DNA from: Eutrigla gurnardus
Lineage: Eukaryota > Chordata > Actinopteri > Perciformes > Triglidae
Assembly: GCA_963514095.1 (NCBI GenBank)
Contig: OY741282.1
Span: forward strand, 18,264,892-18,328,891
Length of the DNA stretch: 64,000 bases
Reading direction: 5' to 3'
Part shown: piece by piece, positions 60,001 to 64,000 of the stretch
How positions within the stretch are numbered: position 1 is the stretch's first letter
Layout of the letters: every line of letters begins with the position of its first letter
The notes under the pieces: generated by a model
Database searches by the model: none
Told to the model about the DNA's origin: nothing
What the model saw: the letters and a program-made list of their open reading frames with translations, nothing else
Program-made: the position numbers and the translations under genes

Positions 60001-61755
60001 AGTATGACTGTTGGTTTACTGTTCACTTCCTGTTGAGGCACATCTGAAGGAAGAAAAACAGCATCATTCAAACTGTTAACCAATGAATCGACATCACAGG
60101 TTGGACCCCGTCCAAAACATGGCCCCAAAACCCCGGAGATGATCCGGAGTCTGGTTTGGTGGCCCGGTAGAGCGAAGGAGTCCATGAAACAGACCCGAGA
60201 CCCGGCTCGGAGGGAGGAAGAGTCCAGATAACCTGGAACACCTGCTCTCAGATCGGTTCTGCTGCTCAAAGCTGAGTGAGATGTGTTTTTTTCTCTCCGC
60301 CGGCTGCCAAATAAATGTCAACGCTCGTCCCAGGGAACACAGGTATCCCAGCATGCAACAGGATAACGCGACAACAAAAGGGGGCTCCTAACTGGAGCTC
60401 CACTTAAAGAGGCGTTTTTTTTTTCTCCAGCAACAAACAGGCGAACGTCTCTATTGTGTCAGGAGCCCCCGCAGTCCGCTGTGTAAACATCCCATCACGA
60501 CTATATTCAGACCTGGACAGGAAGTGATTTCATATCCAGCATCCGCCGCAGCCTTTCCTCTCTCAGGTGGCGACCCCCCCTCCTTCACCAAGGGAGGGGT
60601 CGATGGAGATCAGGCAGGGTCGAGTGCAAAGAGGGTTAGGTTGGTTAATAATAATAATGGTTCCTGGCTTTTTTTTTTATTCTTAGTTATTTCCTCCAGA
60701 TTTAATCTTGATATCCTGCGTATGTGTGATTGTGAGCGACCGCGCGTTTTTTTCCCCCTTTCTAATATAATTCAAAGCAGCTACGATCATAAAATATTAA
60801 CAATATATGATGACAGTGTGAAAACAAAGTGAGGGTTTTTTCCCCGCCCGTATACTGATGACCCTCCGGAGAATTATCACCTGAATCTGCAGGTTTGTTG
60901 TAACGAATCTGAATCTTAACGTCTCCTGGCGTTTTTACAGTTTAACAATATTTGAACCTTGAACCTTGACCCGACGGAATAATCCACTGAGGAGCTGATT
61001 CCATTGATTAGAGTAGAAGTGTGACACCGAGCCAAAAGAACCTGCAGGGAGCTTAAGAAGCTGACGAAAATGCTTGGCTGACACTTTAAAAAAACCTCAT
61101 GGAAGGAGTTATAACGTTCAAGCTGGACCAAAGCCAGGAGGCATTAATATTAGTAATGTATTAAAACATCCACAACATAACCGGGCCTCTGCACATACTT
61201 TTGGACCCGATTTTTACCATCAATTTAATGGTAAAATGTGAAAAACACACAAATGTTCCCAGTACAACAACATCAGGGACATAATGTGTTTATGGTAGAA
61301 AATGAATCACTCTCCAGGTTGAGAGACGGAGCTACAAAAGAAGCCTGTTGCTAATCAATCAGCGAAAAAGAAAAAGGCCCCCGAAGCTGAATAGTGTTGT
61401 TTTTAAAAAGGCCTGAAAAACATGACAAATTTGAGTTGAAATCCACGGGCTGTGACCGCAACGAGAAAAAAAAACAGTGTGAGGAAATGTATTACAAGCA
61501 TATAAAACGTGATTTATAGCCGGTTTTACAGCTACGTGGCAGGGAAACGTAAAAAAAGATTATAAATGTGTTTAATTTCTCCGTGGACTGGAGAGCGTGA
61601 GGCGCCGTGAGGTCACACGAGTTTTACTTTTTACGAACCAAACACAAAAAAAACTGTAAAGAGAGTTTCAAGGTGACAGCTGAGATAAAAAGGACAGAGG
61701 CAAGCAAACACACCTGTGATTGAAGGTAAATGGCCCCTTTCAGTATTGTTTGCTT

Positions 61756-61758
<3 letters not shown>
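57021..61758. other. intergenic or intronic sequence without recognised genes
   Basis: Mixed-composition DNA with scattered short open frames, none with a domain, conserved motif or convincing exon structure. An A12 run sits at 58977-58987. Nothing else can be supported. Confidence 0.45.

Positions 61759-61846
<88 letters not shown>
61759..61846. repeat. (TG)n microsatellite
   Basis: About 88 bases of nearly uninterrupted TG dinucleotides with one TA interruption at about 61819. It creates a spurious histidine/threonine-rich frame on the minus strand. Confidence 0.97.
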
Positions 61847-61852
<6 letters not shown>

Positions 61853-62917
61853 TGTCCTTCTGGTCTAAAAGCTAAATAAACACACTGAATTGGGGTCACA
61901 GATTCTTCAAACAGGTGTTTTCAGGCCAACGTGAGCCGAGATGAGACTCCGTTAAAAAAAACACAGAACATGAACAGGATTGACGATCAATCGAACCAGA
62001 TGATCAGAGTGTTTGATGATATTGTGATAGATTAGGCATTAATAAAGATCGAGTACAGCTGGAGGAGACGTGAAGCCGTCGCCATCTGGGTGAACCCCTG
62101 CTGTGAGAGACATGAGGGAAACCCCAAAATAAATGAAAGCAGGAAGCGACAGCAGGTTTGGGGGGGTAAACAAACATGGGGGTGGGGGGGGGGGGTTGTT
62201 TTACACCCACCTGCTCCACCGCCTCTCTTTCATCAGCCACTGATGTGACAGGACAGTGACTTTTTTCTCATTGGATGGATTACCGTAAAATTTCAAACAC
62301 AATATTCATGTTCCCGGGAGGATGAACTGTTGATCACATTTGGTGATCTCTTCATTTTAAAAAAACAGTCAATGAATGAGATAAGATACAATAAAATAAT
62401 CCCTTATTAGACATTTAGGGAGGAATGTGCAACAACAAGAGGCAGAACAAAGATAATAAATAAATATATTAAGTAAATATAAAACATGGAACTGTAATGG
62501 AATAATGGAAGAAAACACTATATTTAAATAATCACTTAAACGAAAGAAATCAAGAGTACTAAAGTATTTTCCACATTTTCTCAAACAGTTTGAATGGCAC
62601 TGAAGACAAACAACCAATCAGAGCCAAGTATTCACTGATGCAGCTGTCAATCACTCATGTGAATCCGGATTATTTTAATGCCTATTTTTCTTTAAATCCT
62701 TTTCAGAAAACAGATTTTAGCCCTTTTTAGCTCTAAAATGGGAATATTTGTGACCTGCCATGTAGAGACCGAGTTACCCCCCCCCCCACGGTGCCCGGTA
62801 GCCTCCGATGGCGCCTTTTCATGTGAGAGCTGGTTCATTTTTCAAGCTGATAAATCCCTGAGCGCAGACTGACAGGCTCTCTGGGAAGACGGATGGGCCT
62901 GCAGAGACTTGTTAAAA
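61847..62917. other. intergenic sequence with G-rich patches
   Basis: No gene is recognised. G-rich stretches occur at 62160-62200, and a C11-type run at about 62777-62788. Confidence 0.45.
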
Positions 62918-63171
62918 GGGGGGGGGGGGGGGGGGGGGGGTTCCCCTCACCGCCTCACTGCTCTGCTTTGGCCAGGAGATGCAGGGAGGGGGGGGGGGGG
63001 GGGGGGGGGGTCGCTCTGGAGGTCATCGTCCCACACATTAGCGGCCTTTAAATCTTACAGCAGTCACAGAGCCCGACCAGCAGTCGTGTAGTTTCTCAGA
63101 AGGGAAACCTGAACTCATATTGATGCGTGTGCATACCTGATTGAACTGAGCCCCCCCCCCCCCCCCCCCCC
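62918..63171. repeat. cluster of three G/C homopolymer runs
   Basis: G23 at 62918-62940, G23 at 62988-63010 and C21 at 63151-63171, with ordinary sequence between. Such runs are prone to sequencing error and can form G-quadruplexes. Confidence 0.95.
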
Positions 63172-64000
63172 TATATGGGATGTCAGCACTTCATGTACGT
63201 CCTTCATGGAGGGTTTCGCTGCTGGGGAGTCGTGTTTTCCAGTGTATTCATTACATGCTGGGGACACGGTGCAGATGGTGGAGGACAGAGACCCAGGAGG
63301 ACGGAGAAACCACGGACTTGTTTTTGGGTCCTTGAATGCAACCTGATCCAGAGGAACATTATTGTTTTTTTCAAAAATAAACTGCTGGTGTGTCCGTGTA
63401 CCTCATGTGGCGACATAGTGTCGTACAGACCATCTCTTGTTTCCTACACACACAATCCTATATACATGCCCCCCCCCATGCAGAAATCACAACAGATGGT
63501 ATCTATTTTACACCTTTTCTCGCCACAGACAGCGATGTTCCTGTCCCAAACAGACCACCCGCCCTGACTACTCTCCTACATCATACATCTCTAATTCCAC
63601 ATGGTTCTGTATCGCTTTTACCCCCCCGTCTCAATCCACCCCTCCCTCCTGCCCATCATCCCCCCCCGACTCCCGTATTATTGTAGCGTTAACGCAGGGA
63701 AGCACCCGTCCACCGGAAGATCTGCTTCTGGAGATTGAGCCAGTAACTAAATGACTCTTCCTGACTCCCACCCCCTTTATTGCCCCCCCAAAGAAAACAT
63801 TACATCAACATCAAAAAAGCCTTCGCTAATGATTTCTATCCATTTAAACTGTAGATTAAAGCCGTGTGCTTATATAACCCACGTTGAAAAAACAATCATG
63901 TCATGGATATGGAGATCATGCAGAAACACATTTATTACTGGACCTGCGATGGAAGAAGTTGTGATGTTTTCCATCATGGGAACGCCGACGGGTTTGCATA
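63172..64000. other. intergenic sequence at the window end
   Basis: C-rich patches on the plus strand (63469-63477, 63619-63670). Open frames at 63175-63567 and 63390-63754 overlap each other and the C-rich patches and show no recognised domain. Confidence 0.4.

Noticed and set aside
61624..61899. Histidine/threonine repeat frame
   Set aside because: Translation of the (TG)n microsatellite.
1..64000. tRNA, rRNA or snoRNA genes
   Set aside because: I looked for cloverleaf A/B boxes and C/D motifs, including in the NSA2 introns, and saw none I could defend; a covariance-model scan would be needed to exclude them.

Overview
This window is nuclear DNA of a ray-finned (teleost) fish. It has spliced genes with GT..AG introns, the conserved vertebrate head-to-head pair GFM2/NSA2, several classes of fish-type DNA transposon (hAT, Harbinger, TTAA-targeting, fold-back), and many micro- and minisatellites. 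There is no bacterial, viral or organellar signature.

Layout. Positions 1-1558 hold simple repeats, a fish minisatellite and a possible terminal exon of an unidentified plus-strand gene. That gene would converge on GFM2 (minus, 1559-7090; 19 coding exons whose lengths sum to a whole number of codons). GFM2 encodes the mitochondrial ribosome-recycling GTPase EF-G2mt. A promoter region of about 0.6 kb separates it from NSA2 (plus, 7698-9855; 6 exons, 260 aa), a 60S ribosome biogenesis factor.

From about 10.4 to 54.2 kb lies a tandem array of torsin-1-type AAA+ ATPase genes, all on the minus strand and each with five exons of the same phase. I count seven copies: 11769-13731, 16293-18067, 25630-27401, 30851-32625, 36626-38379, 41845-43611 and 51761-53468. 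Six read through with all exons in frame (331-337 aa). Copy 5 has a +1 frameshift in a poly-C tract of exon 1. There is also a separate torsin first exon (14282-14480) with a correct splice donor and phase, which is either an alternative first exon of copy 1 or the remnant of a lost gene. A decayed relative of it sits at the far edge of the array (about 53.87 kb), and relics of exon 3 lie in the flanks. Copies 3-7 sit in repeat units of about 5-5.8 kb, each carrying the same internally deleted Harbinger element.

Transposons have reshaped the array. Between copies 2 and 3 lies a hAT element (about 18293-22671) with an apparently intact three-exon transposase of 725 aa. Inside the Harbinger copy of unit 5 is a 560-bp element with a TTAA target duplication. 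Between copies 6 and 7 is a 4.68-kb composite insertion (43866-48544; TG..CA ends, TTAG target duplication). It contains two large fold-back elements, one with kilobase-long arms and one Mutator-like with a 9-bp target duplication. It also contains two versions of one short exon series, one contiguous (as if spliced) and one split by a GT..AG intron. The hAT and the composite insertion hit the same few bases of the repeat unit.

From 54.2 to 64 kb I see no confident gene: AT-rich intergenic sequence, one weak exon candidate, a TTAA-type transposon end, a long (TG)n tract and three G/C homopolymer runs of 21-23 bases. Exon boundaries were read by eye from splice consensus, phase and family knowledge, without alignment software.
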